A stretch of DNA of 64,000 nt. Origin: Chryseobacterium defluvii (lineage in GTDB: Bacteria > Bacteroidota > Bacteroidia > Flavobacteriales > Weeksellaceae). The translations under genes and the position numbers were made by a program. This document shows positions 25,920 to 33,761 of the stretch, one piece after another. The notes beneath the pieces were generated by a model. The model was not told the origin of the DNA. It worked only from the letters and a program-made list of their open reading frames with translations, and searched no databases. Location: positions 744,001 through 808,000 of the forward strand of contig NZ_JACHLE010000001.1 of assembly GCF_014204415.1 (NCBI RefSeq), written 5' to 3'. The stretch's first letter is position 1. Every line of letters starts with the position of its first letter.

Positions 25920-27051
25920 ACATAGAAACCATTCCGTACTTGTTGCCGCGTTTTCTCATTTCATCCAGCAACTGCACGGTAAGCTTGGTTCCTGTACATC
26001 CCAGCGGGTGACCAAGTGCGATGGCGCCTCCGTTTACATTTAAAATGTCAGGATTTAATCCTAATTCTTTTTTGATGGCAACGGACTGTGATGCAAATGC
26101 TTCATTCAATTCGATCAATTCGATATCCTTTAATTCTAAACCTGCCTGTTTTAAAGCTTTTGGAATAGCATAAATCGGTCCCATACCCATAATCCTTGGC
26201 TCAAGTCCGGCTGCCGCATAAGCTGCCAGTCTTGCTTCAGGCTGTAGTCCTAATTCTTTTACCATTTCTTCGCTCATCACGATCACGAAAGCCGCCCCGT
26301 CGCTCATTTGTGAAGAGTTTCCGGCGGTTACGCTTCCTCCGTTGGCAAAAACAGGCTTTAGTTTTGTCAAACCTTCTAATGAAGTATCTTTTCTGGGACC
26401 TTCATCTACAGAAAAATCAAATTTCTTTGTCTGCATTTTCTGATTTTCATCCAGGAAGTTATATTCAACAGGAATAGATACAATCTGGCTGGCAAATTTA
26501 TTTTCAGTGATTGCCTTTAATGCTTTCTGATGGGATTCAAAAGCAAACTGATCCTGTTCTTCTCTTGTGATCTTATATTGTTTGGCTACTTCTTCCGCAG
26601 TGTAGCCCATTCCCCAGTAGTAATCAGGGTTAGTTTTTGCAATATCCGTCTCAGGGACAGGCTTGTAGCCACCCATCGGGATATATGACATGGATTCCGT
26701 ACCTCCTGCGATGATACAGTCTGCCATTCCTGCCTGAATTTTGGCTGAAGCAATAGCGATAGCCTCACTTCCTGATGCACAATACCTGTTCACAGTAACT
26801 CCCGGAACTTTGTCTGTATTCAATCCCATTAAGGAAATCAAACGGGCTACGTTTAATCCCTGCTCAGCTTCAGGCATTGCATTTCCTACAATAAGGTCAT
26901 CAATCCTGTTTTTATCCAATTGCGGAACATCTGCCATCAGTTTTTCGATAACTGTTGCCGCCATTACATCGGGTCTTGTAAATCTTAAACTTCCTTTTGG
27001 AGCTTTTCCAACGGCAGTTCTGTAACCCTTTACTATATATGCTGTCTTCAT
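25873..27051 (-). CDS. Acetyl-CoA C-acyltransferase (thiolase)
   Basis: A 392-aa thiolase that releases acetyl-CoA in the last step of beta-oxidation. Nucleophile Cys in VNRYCASGSEAIAIA (near residue 90), the second signature NVNGGAIALGHPLGCTG with the His and the C-terminal active Cys in VSMCVGTGQGAASIFE. Length is typical. It is the middle gene of the fadB-like / thiolase / dehydrogenase operon and is flanked on both sides by S23-type elements, one upstream and one downstream. Confidence 0.95.
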   Translation of the reverse strand: MKTAYIVKGYRTAVGKAPKGSLRFTRPDVMAATVIEKLMADVPQLDKNRIDDLIVGNAMPEAEQGLNVARLISLMGLNTDKVPGVTVNRYCASGSEAIAIASAKIQAGMADCIIAGGTESMSYIPMGGYKPVPETDIAKTNPDYYWGMGYTAEEVAKQYKITREEQDQFAFESHQKALKAITENKFASQIVSIPVEYNFLDENQKMQTKKFDFSVDEGPRKDTSLEGLTKLKPVFANGGSVTAGNSSQMSDGAAFVIVMSEEMVKELGLQPEARLAAYAAAGLEPRIMGMGPIYAIPKALKQAGLELKDIELIELNEAFASQSVAIKKELGLNPDILNVNGGAIALGHPLGCTGTKLTVQLLDEMRKRGNKYGMVSMCVGTGQGAASIFELL

Positions 27052-27054
27052 TTT

Positions 27055-27525
27055 AGATTAGAGATTTTGAGACAAGAGATCTGAGACTCTTGTCTGTTTT
27101 TTATATAACTTTTTTATTAATATTTTCTTTAAAAGCATAAATCATTTTCTGAACTTCATCAAGCTTATTGAGTAAAGGTTGATTTATTTCTTCTGAAATA
27201 AAATTCAATTTTTCACAAATTATTAGCTGAGTTTGAAGTTCATAAGAAGAACCATATGCAATACTCAAAAAATAATAAAATTCCTTTTCTCTTTCTCTTC
27301 CGGCACCTTCTGCTATATTGGAAGAAATTGAGACAGCAGCTCTTTTAATTTGTGAAGAAAGTCCATACTTTTCATCATTTGGCAAATTTGCTAATGCTTT
27401 ATAGACGGCAACACACAAATCAATTGAGTCACTCCAGATTTTTAATTTTTTAATGTTATGCATGTCAGATCCTGCTTTTTATCTCTTAGTCTCAAGTCTT
27501 AAAGTCTCAAGTCTAATTTCTCAAT
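27055..27525. mobile_element. IVS-like element 2: S23-type ORF between heptad-built imperfect repeats
   Basis: The left flank 27055-27090 reads as AGA-phased units (AGATTAG, AGATTTTG, AGACAAG, AGATCTG, AGACTCT). The right flank 27482-27525 is the same kind of unit inverted (TCTCTTAG, TCTCAAG, TCTTAAAG, TCTCAAG, TCTAATT, TCTCAAT). The arms are complementary only in part. They bracket the second four-helix-bundle gene and fill the gap between the FadB-like and thiolase genes; the right arm overlaps the FadB-like stop codon. Same design as element 1, but older or more diverged. Confidence 0.5.
27101..27463 (-). CDS. Four-helix-bundle protein, S23/IVS family (copy 2)
   Basis: A complete 120-aa member: MHNIKKLKIWSDSIDLCVAVY, YGLSSQIKRAAVSISSNIAEGAGRE and SIAYGSSYELQTQL are the family landmarks, in the same order as copy 1. 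It is predicted as four antiparallel helices with a basic face. The start is clear here, directly before the conserved HNIKKLKIW. It lies in sense orientation inside the beta-oxidation operon, between heptad-repeat flanks. It is not obviously related to fatty-acid metabolism, and its presence there is best explained by the element that carries it. Confidence 0.85.
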   Translation of the reverse strand: MHNIKKLKIWSDSIDLCVAVYKALANLPNDEKYGLSSQIKRAAVSISSNIAEGAGREREKEFYYFLSIAYGSSYELQTQLIICEKLNFISEEINQPLLNKLDEVQKMIYAFKENINKKVI

Positions 27526-29918
27526 GGTTTTCCATTCTGTAACATATACTGTATTCTCTCCAATGTTTTTCTTTCACCGCAAAGCTGAAGGAAAGCTTCT
27601 CTTTCAAGATTCAATAAGTATTGTTCGTTGACCACAGTTGGTTCGGAAAGGTTTCCTCCGACCATTACATACGCTAATTTGTCTGCAATTTTCTTATCGT
27701 GTTCAGAAATGTAGTTTCCGGTCAGCATCTGATCAGTTCCTACGTAGAACATTCCTAATGCATCTTTCCCTAAAACTTTTACCGATTGCTGGATTGGCTG
27801 GGTATATCCCTGTTCGGCCAATAGTCTTGCTACTCTTTTAGCCTCAGCAATTTGTCTGTTTTTATTTACAACAACAATATCTTTTCCTTTTTCAAGGATA
27901 CCCATATCATATGCTTCATAGGCGGAAGTGGCTACTTTACCCATAGCGATATTCATGAAGGCATCACGAAGCCTGTTGTTTTTTACGTCATCACTGTGAA
28001 ATTCTCTGGAAGTCCTTAAAGTAAGTTCCTTAGTTCCACCACCTCCCGGAATTACTCCAACACCGGTTTCTACCAGTCCGATATAAGTTTCCGCAGCAGC
28101 AACTACACGGTCTGCATGCATGGTCATTTCACAACCACCACCTAAAGTCATTCCGTGAGGTGCGACTACAACCGGAACAGAAGAGTAGCGTACTCTCATC
28201 ATAGATTTCTGGAAGTAAGCAATTGCCATGTTCAGATCATCCCAATCCTGCTCAATAGCCATCATGAGGATCATGGCCAGATTAGCTCCTACAGAGAAAT
28301 TTGTTCCCTGGTTTCCTACAACTAAACCATCATATTCTTTTTCAGCTAAGTCAATGGCTCTGTTCAGTCCGTCAAGAACCTCGCCTCCCAGAGAGTTCAT
28401 TTTTGAACGGATCTCGAAGTTGATGATTCCGTCACCCAAATCTTCAATAGCAGAACCTGAATTGCTCCAAAGTGTTTTGTTCTTCCTGATGTTATCTAAA
28501 ATGATGAAGGCATCCTGTCCCGGAATATTATTGTAATTTCCTGAGTTCTTGTCATAATAGATGCTTTGGCCCTCATCATTCACTTTGTAGAAGGTTTCAC
28601 CTTTTTCGGCAAGTGATTTTGCCCAGTCAGAAACTTCATAGCCTGCATCTTTTGCCAGCTCAACACCTTTTGCAATTCCTACGGCATCCCATATCTCGAA
28701 CGGACCGTTTTCCCATCCGAAACCGGCTCTCATGGCATCATCAATTTTGTAGATGTCATCAGAAATTTCAGGAACTTTATGGGAAACATACGCGAATAAT
28801 GATCCTAAGGATTTTCTGTACAATTCTCCGGCTTTATCTTTCCCGCCGATCAGAACTTTAAATCTGTCGATCGGTTTATCTATGGTTTTTGTTAATTCTA
28901 AAGTAGGAAAAGAAGATTTACCCTGAAGCTCGTATTCCAGTGTATCAAGATTTAATCCGTGAATTTCGGATTTTCCTTCTGCATTTTTTACTTTTTTATA
29001 GAATCCCTGCTCGGTTTTAGAGCCCAGCCACTTATTGTCTACCATCTTCTGGATATAATCCGGAAGGGTGAATACATTATTAAAGTCATTAGACTCGGCA
29101 CCGCTTTGGCGAACTCCATTGGCTACATGTACTAATGTATCAAGACCTACCACATCTGCTGTTCTGAACGTTGCAGACTTAGGACGCCCGATCACGGGAC
29201 CTGTCAATTTATCCACCTCAGAAACGGTTAATCCCAGTTTTTTAACATTGTGAAGCAGGTCCATCATTGAAAATACTCCGACCCTGTTTGCAATAAACGC
29301 AGGGGTATCTTTTGCCAGAACGGTTGTTTTTCCTAAGAATTTAGCTCCGTAATTCATATAGAAATCTACGATCTCAGGAGCTGTATCCTGGGTAGGAATA
29401 ATCTCTAAAAGCGGAAGGTATCTTACAGGATTAAAGAAATGCGTTCCTGCGAAATATTTTTTAAAATCATCGCTTCTCCCTTCTGTCAGCAAATGAATAG
29501 GGATCCCGGATGTATTGGAGGAAATTAATGTTCCCGGTTTTCTGAACTGTTCAATTTTTTCGTAAACGGCTTTCTTGATGTCCAGCCTTTCAACCACTAC
29601 TTCAATAATCCAGTCGGTGTCTTTTATTTTTGATAAATCATCATCAAAATTTCCGATCCTGATCCTGTCTGCAAATTTTGGAGAATAGAGCAGGGCAGGG
29701 CTTGCTTTTTTCAACTTTTCAAAGTTTTCAGCAGCAATTCTGTTTCTTACCACTTTATCATCTCTGGTCAAACCTTTTTTTTGTTCAGCTTCAGTCAGTT
29801 CAAAAGGAACGATATCCAGCAGCAATACTTCCACGCCAATATTGGCAAAGTGAGCTGCGATACCGCTTCCCATAATTCCTGAACCGAGAACCGTCACATG
29901 TTTGATTCTTCTTTTCAT
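27513..29918 (-). CDS. 3-hydroxyacyl-CoA dehydrogenase / enoyl-CoA hydratase (FadB/FadJ-like)
   Basis: An 801-aa bifunctional beta-oxidation enzyme. The N-terminal NAD domain has VTVLGSGIMGSGIAAHFANIGVEVLLLD and the dehydrogenase signature with HFFNPV; the helical dimerisation domain follows. The crotonase-like domain is C-terminal (near residues 490-700) with VVGNQGTNFSVGANL, TLGGGCEM and GLVETGVGVIPGGGGTKE. This HAD-then-hydratase order is the reverse of E. coli FadB and is common in Bacteroidota. First enzyme gene after marR. A TACATTTG (complement of 29946-29953) may give it a promoter of its own. Confidence 0.95.
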   Translation of the reverse strand: MKRRIKHVTVLGSGIMGSGIAAHFANIGVEVLLLDIVPFELTEAEQKKGLTRDDKVVRNRIAAENFEKLKKASPALLYSPKFADRIRIGNFDDDLSKIKDTDWIIEVVVERLDIKKAVYEKIEQFRKPGTLISSNTSGIPIHLLTEGRSDDFKKYFAGTHFFNPVRYLPLLEIIPTQDTAPEIVDFYMNYGAKFLGKTTVLAKDTPAFIANRVGVFSMMDLLHNVKKLGLTVSEVDKLTGPVIGRPKSATFRTADVVGLDTLVHVANGVRQSGAESNDFNNVFTLPDYIQKMVDNKWLGSKTEQGFYKKVKNAEGKSEIHGLNLDTLEYELQGKSSFPTLELTKTIDKPIDRFKVLIGGKDKAGELYRKSLGSLFAYVSHKVPEISDDIYKIDDAMRAGFGWENGPFEIWDAVGIAKGVELAKDAGYEVSDWAKSLAEKGETFYKVNDEGQSIYYDKNSGNYNNIPGQDAFIILDNIRKNKTLWSNSGSAIEDLGDGIINFEIRSKMNSLGGEVLDGLNRAIDLAEKEYDGLVVGNQGTNFSVGANLAMILMMAIEQDWDDLNMAIAYFQKSMMRVRYSSVPVVVAPHGMTLGGGCEMTMHADRVVAAAETYIGLVETGVGVIPGGGGTKELTLRTSREFHSDDVKNNRLRDAFMNIAMGKVATSAYEAYDMGILEKGKDIVVVNKNRQIAEAKRVARLLAEQGYTQPIQQSVKVLGKDALGMFYVGTDQMLTGNYISEHDKKIADKLAYVMVGGNLSEPTVVNEQYLLNLEREAFLQLCGERKTLERIQYMLQNGKPLRN

Positions 29919-29974
29919 TTGATTATATTTATTTGATTATTTGGTCAAATGTAACCTTACGGTTTCATTTTAAT

Positions 29975-30424
29975 TTATTTTCTGTTGTTTAGATCGTTAG
30001 CGATTTTCATGATTTCAATCATTACTTCTTTAAAAACTTCCATTTTTTCAAGAGGAATTCTTTCCATCACTTTTTTGTTGAAGTTAACGACAACTTCTTT
30101 TGAAAGGTTTCTGGAGTTCAATCCTTTTTCTGTAAGTTTTATAATGACCTCTCTTTTGTCGGTGGTCGTTTTTTCCTTATAGATATATCCGTTATCTTCT
30201 AAAAGCTTGATGATTCGGGTAAGGGAAGTAGGTTCTATGGCCATTTTAGGTCCCAGATTTGTACTCCTTGTTCCTTCCTTCGGGTCTATTTTAAGAAGAG
30301 TAAGAGCCTGAACTGCCGTAGAATCATGTTCCTGAGCCAGTTCGGAATACATTTTAGAAACAGCTAACCACGTCTGTTTTAAAATTAAATCTACATTTTC
30401 TATTTTATCTTTATTATCCATCAT
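29975..30424 (-). CDS. MarR-family regulator of the beta-oxidation operon
   Basis: A winged-helix MarR protein. The frame is open from 30457, but MMDNKDKIENVDLIL at 30424 is the likelier start (149 aa). Visible: dimerisation helices, recognition helix MAIEPTSLTRIIKLLEDNGYI and wing KTTTDKREVIIKLTEKG. It precedes the FadB-like gene on the same strand. A 24-bp palindrome overlaps the expected -33 region of its own promoter, and a second copy lies 100 bp upstream. Autorepression and control of the fatty-acid genes, with acyl-CoA as a plausible effector, are inferred. Confidence 0.9.
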   Translation of the reverse strand: MMDNKDKIENVDLILKQTWLAVSKMYSELAQEHDSTAVQALTLLKIDPKEGTRSTNLGPKMAIEPTSLTRIIKLLEDNGYIYKEKTTTDKREVIIKLTEKGLNSRNLSKEVVVNFNKKVMERIPLEKMEVFKEVMIEIMKIANDLNNRK

Positions 30425-30445
30425 TTTTGTGGTAATGGGTTTATC

Positions 30446-30479
30446 CAAATTTAGCAAATATTATGCATGCATAGTATTT
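30446..30479 (-). promoter_or_regulatory. marR promoter with palindromic operator
   Basis: TAAATTTG (complement of 30446-30453) fits the -7 box. The palindrome 30456-30479, centred on TATGCATGCATA with one mismatched pair in 24 bp, covers the position of the -33 element, so a bound regulator would block polymerase. Confidence 0.65.
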
Positions 30480-30540
30480 ATTTGCATTAAATTTTATTAA
30501 TACATTGATAATAAGGTTATTAAATTATATGACAAGCATA

Positions 30541-30560
30541 ATACTATGCATGCATAGTAT
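30541..30560. promoter_or_regulatory. Second copy of the marR operator
   Basis: ATACTATGCATGCATAGTAT is a perfect 20-bp palindrome sharing its 12-bp core and flanks with the site at 30456-30479. It lies between the ABC ATPase stop and the marR promoter, 83 bp centre to centre from site 1, which would allow looping. Confidence 0.65.
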
Positions 30561-30586
30561 ATGAAATAAACAACAGAAATGGCGTA

Positions 30587-31510
30587 TTAATGAATGTTTC
30601 TGATTAATTTCACAATTTCTTCGAAAGATTTACATTGGTGTTCTAAATTACCTTCAGAAATAGTCCAAAAGTTATTGTGAAATTCAAATCTGAGGGAAGA
30701 GAGATCTTTTTGAAAGTTTTTTTGAAGTAATGAATACAGCATTTCCTTATGAAAATCCGGCGCAGAAATTTTGGGGGCAATAAAGCTTTCATGAATATGA
30801 AACAGGGAAGCATTTGTTAATTCCTCATGCTGAAGAAGGACATCTTCAACAATTCCTGAATACAGATGATTGTTTTTCACATACCATATTTTATCAGCAA
30901 ATTCTTTGGCCAATCGCCAGTCATGTGAGGAAAACAGAATGAGTTTATTCTGTTCCCTGGCCAATTTCCGCAAGGTTTTAAGAATGATGATTTTATTTTT
31001 CTCATCCAGATGGGTGGTTGGTTCATCCAGGATAATAACGGGAGAGTTCTGAGTAAGAGCCCTGCCAATAAAGGCTTTCTGAAGGTTACCATCCGAAAGG
31101 TTTTTTAGCAGTGTATGCTTGTATTGCGTTAGTTCGAGTTCTTCAATAATATCTGAGACCTCTTCTCTGTCCTGTTTCTTTAATTCAAAATAAAAAGGAT
31201 AATAAATATATTTCCCCAATGAAATAAGGTCTTCAACAGTATAATTCTGAGGGATAACCGATTTTGAAAAAACAACCACAATATTTTCTGCTATTTCTTT
31301 AACGGAGAGACTTTTTACATTCTTATTATTGATCAGAATATCTCCGCTTAATAAAGAAACCTGATGCAGTATAGATTTTATAAGGGTGGTTTTCCCCACA
31401 CCATTATTCCCGATCAAAAGGCAAACCTCTCCCAAATTCAAATCCGCATTGGCATTTGAAATCAGGGAAGTATTATAACCGATACTTGCTCGTTTGATCT
31501 GTAGGTGCAT
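30587..31510 (-). CDS. ABC transporter ATPase, FecE/BtuD-like
   Basis: A 307-aa ATP-binding subunit. Walker A is LLIGNNGVGKTTLIKSIL, the signature is the variant LSDGNLQKAFIGRAL instead of LSGGQ, Walker B is VIILDEPTTHLDEKN, and the switch His is in LFSSHDWRLA. It is closest to the iron-siderophore/cobalamin/heme importer type. About 60 residues beyond the usual end (from ASLFHIHESF) form an extra C-terminal domain that I cannot name. The matching FecCD permease gene lies upstream, separated by the GxxExxY element. No substrate-binding protein is visible in the window. Confidence 0.9.
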   Translation of the reverse strand: MHLQIKRASIGYNTSLISNANADLNLGEVCLLIGNNGVGKTTLIKSILHQVSLLSGDILINNKNVKSLSVKEIAENIVVVFSKSVIPQNYTVEDLISLGKYIYYPFYFELKKQDREEVSDIIEELELTQYKHTLLKNLSDGNLQKAFIGRALTQNSPVIILDEPTTHLDEKNKIIILKTLRKLAREQNKLILFSSHDWRLAKEFADKIWYVKNNHLYSGIVEDVLLQHEELTNASLFHIHESFIAPKISAPDFHKEMLYSLLQKNFQKDLSSLRFEFHNNFWTISEGNLEHQCKSFEEIVKLIRNIH

Positions 31511-31518
31511 AATTATTT

Positions 31519-32182
31519 GTTAATCGCGAAGACGCTATTTTATTAATTTTAAAGAATTGTTTTTTTAAGACGCAGAGAATTTGACTTTGTCAAATTTAAA
31601 ATTCTCCTATTTCTATATTAACTTTATAACCCGTTTACAACTCTTGTTACTCCATTTTTGAAAATATCAGATTGAAAATTTATCAATAGTCCTAATTTAC
31701 AGTTAGTCATTTTAAGATAGGTTAAAAGCTGAGCTTTGTGAATGGGATTTATATATTCAACCGCTTTTATTTCTAATATTAACTTATTCTCAACAATCAT
31801 ATCCAATCTGAATGCATTTTGAATTGTCAGGTCTTCATAAACAATAGATAGAACTTTTTGTTTCTCTACAAGCACCCCGGATTTATTAAGTTCATGAAAC
31901 ATACATTCTTCATAAACATTTTCAAATAAACCAGGTCCAAGCTTTTTATGGATCTTTAATCCTGCTTCAAAAACAATTTTTGATAATTCATTTTCTGTCA
32001 TTTGTGTTTTTTATTTTTGTTGCTCAATCGTTGATGTCATTCCTAGGGGATAAGAAAATCAAATATTTTTAGCAAACATTATATAATATTTCAGTATTCT
32101 TTACTCTTTTTATCGAAGATAAAGCCTTTGCGCCTTAAAAACTATTCTTTAAAATTAATAAAATAGCGTCATTGCGATTAAC
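31519..32182. mobile_element. IVS-like element 3: GxxExxY ORF between about 57-bp inverted repeats
   Basis: Arm 31519-31577 is nearly the reverse complement of arm 32126-32182. A 27-bp core is perfect (31531-31557 against 32144-32170), and about five mismatches and one 2-bp gap lie in the rest. The arms bracket the GxxExxY gene and fill the gap between the permease stop (32188) and the ATPase start (31510), splitting an expected permease-ATPase pair. The orientation is sense with the operon. A small palindrome AATTTGAC-TTT-GTCAAATT lies at 31578-31596 just inside the left arm. Mobility is inferred; no transposase is present and no target duplication is seen. Confidence 0.6.
31624..32001 (-). 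CDS. GxxExxY protein (small PD-(D/E)XK-like family)
   Basis: A 125-aa protein with the namesake motif in KLGPGLFENVYEECM (GLFENVY) and the later VENKLILEIKAVEYINPIHKAQLLTYLK, where ExK recalls the PD-(D/E)XK nuclease fold. Family function is unknown. Members are common in Bacteroidota as isolated genes, like the S23-type proteins. Here it sits within long inverted repeats between the two transporter genes. Complete, with no sign of decay. Confidence 0.85.
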   Translation of the reverse strand: MTENELSKIVFEAGLKIHKKLGPGLFENVYEECMFHELNKSGVLVEKQKVLSIVYEDLTIQNAFRLDMIVENKLILEIKAVEYINPIHKAQLLTYLKMTNCKLGLLINFQSDIFKNGVTRVVNGL

Positions 32183-32187
32183 TATAT

Positions 32188-33156
32188 TTAAGTCTTATTC
32201 TCTTTTAACAGCATCATCAATATCACAGGTATTCCAAATACGGAGCTTATCACATTCAGGGGGATAAGGGTTTTCTCCGCAACAATTGAAAATATCAGCA
32301 TAATCAGCATTCCTAAGCCCATATTAAGGATCCATTGCTGCCAGAGCTTTGCCGGATTATAGATGAGCCTGCAAAAATGCGGAACAATGATCCCTATAAA
32401 TAAAACAGGGCCCAAAAATGCCGTAACAGAAGCGGAGAGTAAGGAAGAACATGCTATAACCAATAGTTTCAGCTGCTGTAAATTAACCCCGAGACTCTGT
32501 GCATAGGAGCTTCCCAGTGAGTTGCCTATTAAAGGCTTTATTGTTTTGAAACAGATAAACAATCCTATGAATATCAATATGGATAAAACAATGATCTGGT
32601 TCCCCGTTACCATATTATTAGCACCAAAAGACCATAGAATATAGTTTTTCAGGCTTTGATTTTCAGCATAAAACTGAAGCAGGGAAACAATAGCTCCGGC
32701 AAAAGCGGAAACAAGGAACCCGAAAATAATAAGATAGGATTTATCTTGAAATCTTTTGGACATGGATATTAAAACCAACATAAGAAGTAAACCTCCTATG
32801 ATTGCTGATAAACTAAGCAAACTGTTCTGCAAAAACTCAGGTAATGGGATTTGGTATGAAAAGAATATGTAAAAGGCTACCGATAAGCTTGCTACTGAGG
32901 TAATTCCTAAAATATCAGGTCCGGCTAAAGGATTCTGAAAATATTCCTGCATTAAAAATCCTGAAGTAGGAATTGAGATCCCGGCTAAAAGCATGGCCAG
33001 CACACGGTTAATGCGGATCTCAGCGATCTGGCTGTTGGCAGATTCCTGAAAAAAATCCTGAAGGTGTAAACTTAAAAATCCTGTGTTCAGATTAATGACC
33101 GCAGCAAGGATAATAGCGGTAAAGAATACCAGACACAGGATTTTGAATTTTTTCAT
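32188..33156 (-). CDS. FecCD-family ABC transporter permease
   Basis: A 322-aa protein with nine to ten membrane helices and the family landmarks: RINRVLAMLLAGISIPTSGFLMQEYFQNPLAGPDILGI near the N-terminus, LGSSYAQSLGVNLQQLK in the ATPase-coupling loop and FLGPVLFIGIIVPHFCRLI. It transports iron complexes, heme or cobalamin with its ATPase partner downstream. The partner is displaced by the GxxExxY element. A TlpA-like lipoprotein gene lies 18 bp upstream and may share the transcript. Confidence 0.92.
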   Translation of the reverse strand: MKKFKILCLVFFTAIILAAVINLNTGFLSLHLQDFFQESANSQIAEIRINRVLAMLLAGISIPTSGFLMQEYFQNPLAGPDILGITSVASLSVAFYIFFSYQIPLPEFLQNSLLSLSAIIGGLLLMLVLISMSKRFQDKSYLIIFGFLVSAFAGAIVSLLQFYAENQSLKNYILWSFGANNMVTGNQIIVLSILIFIGLFICFKTIKPLIGNSLGSSYAQSLGVNLQQLKLLVIACSSLLSASVTAFLGPVLFIGIIVPHFCRLIYNPAKLWQQWILNMGLGMLIMLIFSIVAEKTLIPLNVISSVFGIPVILMMLLKENKT

Positions 33157-33174
33157 TATTTAAGTAAGAGATTA

Positions 33175-33729
33175 TTATTTTTTCAGTCTCTCAATTTCTT
33201 TCTCAAGCATACTTTGGTCAATCATTCCCACGAATTCCTGTGTTTTATCTCCCTTTTTCATGAAGGTAAAAGGAATCGAGCTGCCATCCCAAGTCTTAAA
33301 ATTAGAGGTAAAGAAGTTTTCATCAAGCATGCTGCCGTCAAGCAAAACCGTATTGCTACGAATTCCCTGTTCATCTGCAAAGCTGGAAACCTTAGTTGCC
33401 CAATCTTCCTTACTGTCAAGACTAATGAAGGTAAATTTTACAGGCTGGTTTTTTAATTCCTCCATTTTTTCTTTAAAATGCGGGATCTCTCTTACACATG
33501 GCCCACACCAGGTGGCAAAGAAATTAGTGACATATAAGGTGTCATTCTTAGTCTTCAGAAATTCAGAAGTCTTCTGGGGTGTAAATTCGTTTAATGCTAC
33601 TGGGGCTGGAGATGGTTCCTGTGTAGAAACAGAATCTGAGAATACCACGGTATCATCAGTTTTCGTGCTTTCTTTTTTACAGCCGGAAAGAGCAGCCATT
33701 ATCAACATTGATAAAATTATCTTCTTCAT
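33175..33729 (-). CDS. TlpA-like thioredoxin-fold lipoprotein
   Basis: A 184-aa envelope protein. Lipoprotein signal MKKIILSMLIMAALSGC with Cys17 as lipid site, a short linker rich in Thr, Ser and Asp, then a thioredoxin-like domain with the redox motif FFATWCGPCVREIPH. TlpA/ResA-like proteins reduce disulfides in the periplasm, often for cytochrome c maturation. A late cis-Pro segment (GSSIPFTF) fits the fold. It is divergent from the reductase gene (32 bp apart) and precedes the permease gene. Confidence 0.9.
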   Translation of the reverse strand: MKKIILSMLIMAALSGCKKESTKTDDTVVFSDSVSTQEPSPAPVALNEFTPQKTSEFLKTKNDTLYVTNFFATWCGPCVREIPHFKEKMEELKNQPVKFTFISLDSKEDWATKVSSFADEQGIRSNTVLLDGSMLDENFFTSNFKTWDGSSIPFTFMKKGDKTQEFVGMIDQSMLEKEIERLKK

Positions 33730-33761
33730 AATTATTTTTTATCTATTTTTGAATTGAAGTT

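Noticed and set aside
27101..27463. Ribosomal protein, because the family is called S23
   Set aside because: The name comes from ORFs in 23S rRNA intervening sequences; it is not a ribosomal subunit protein and no rRNA is near.
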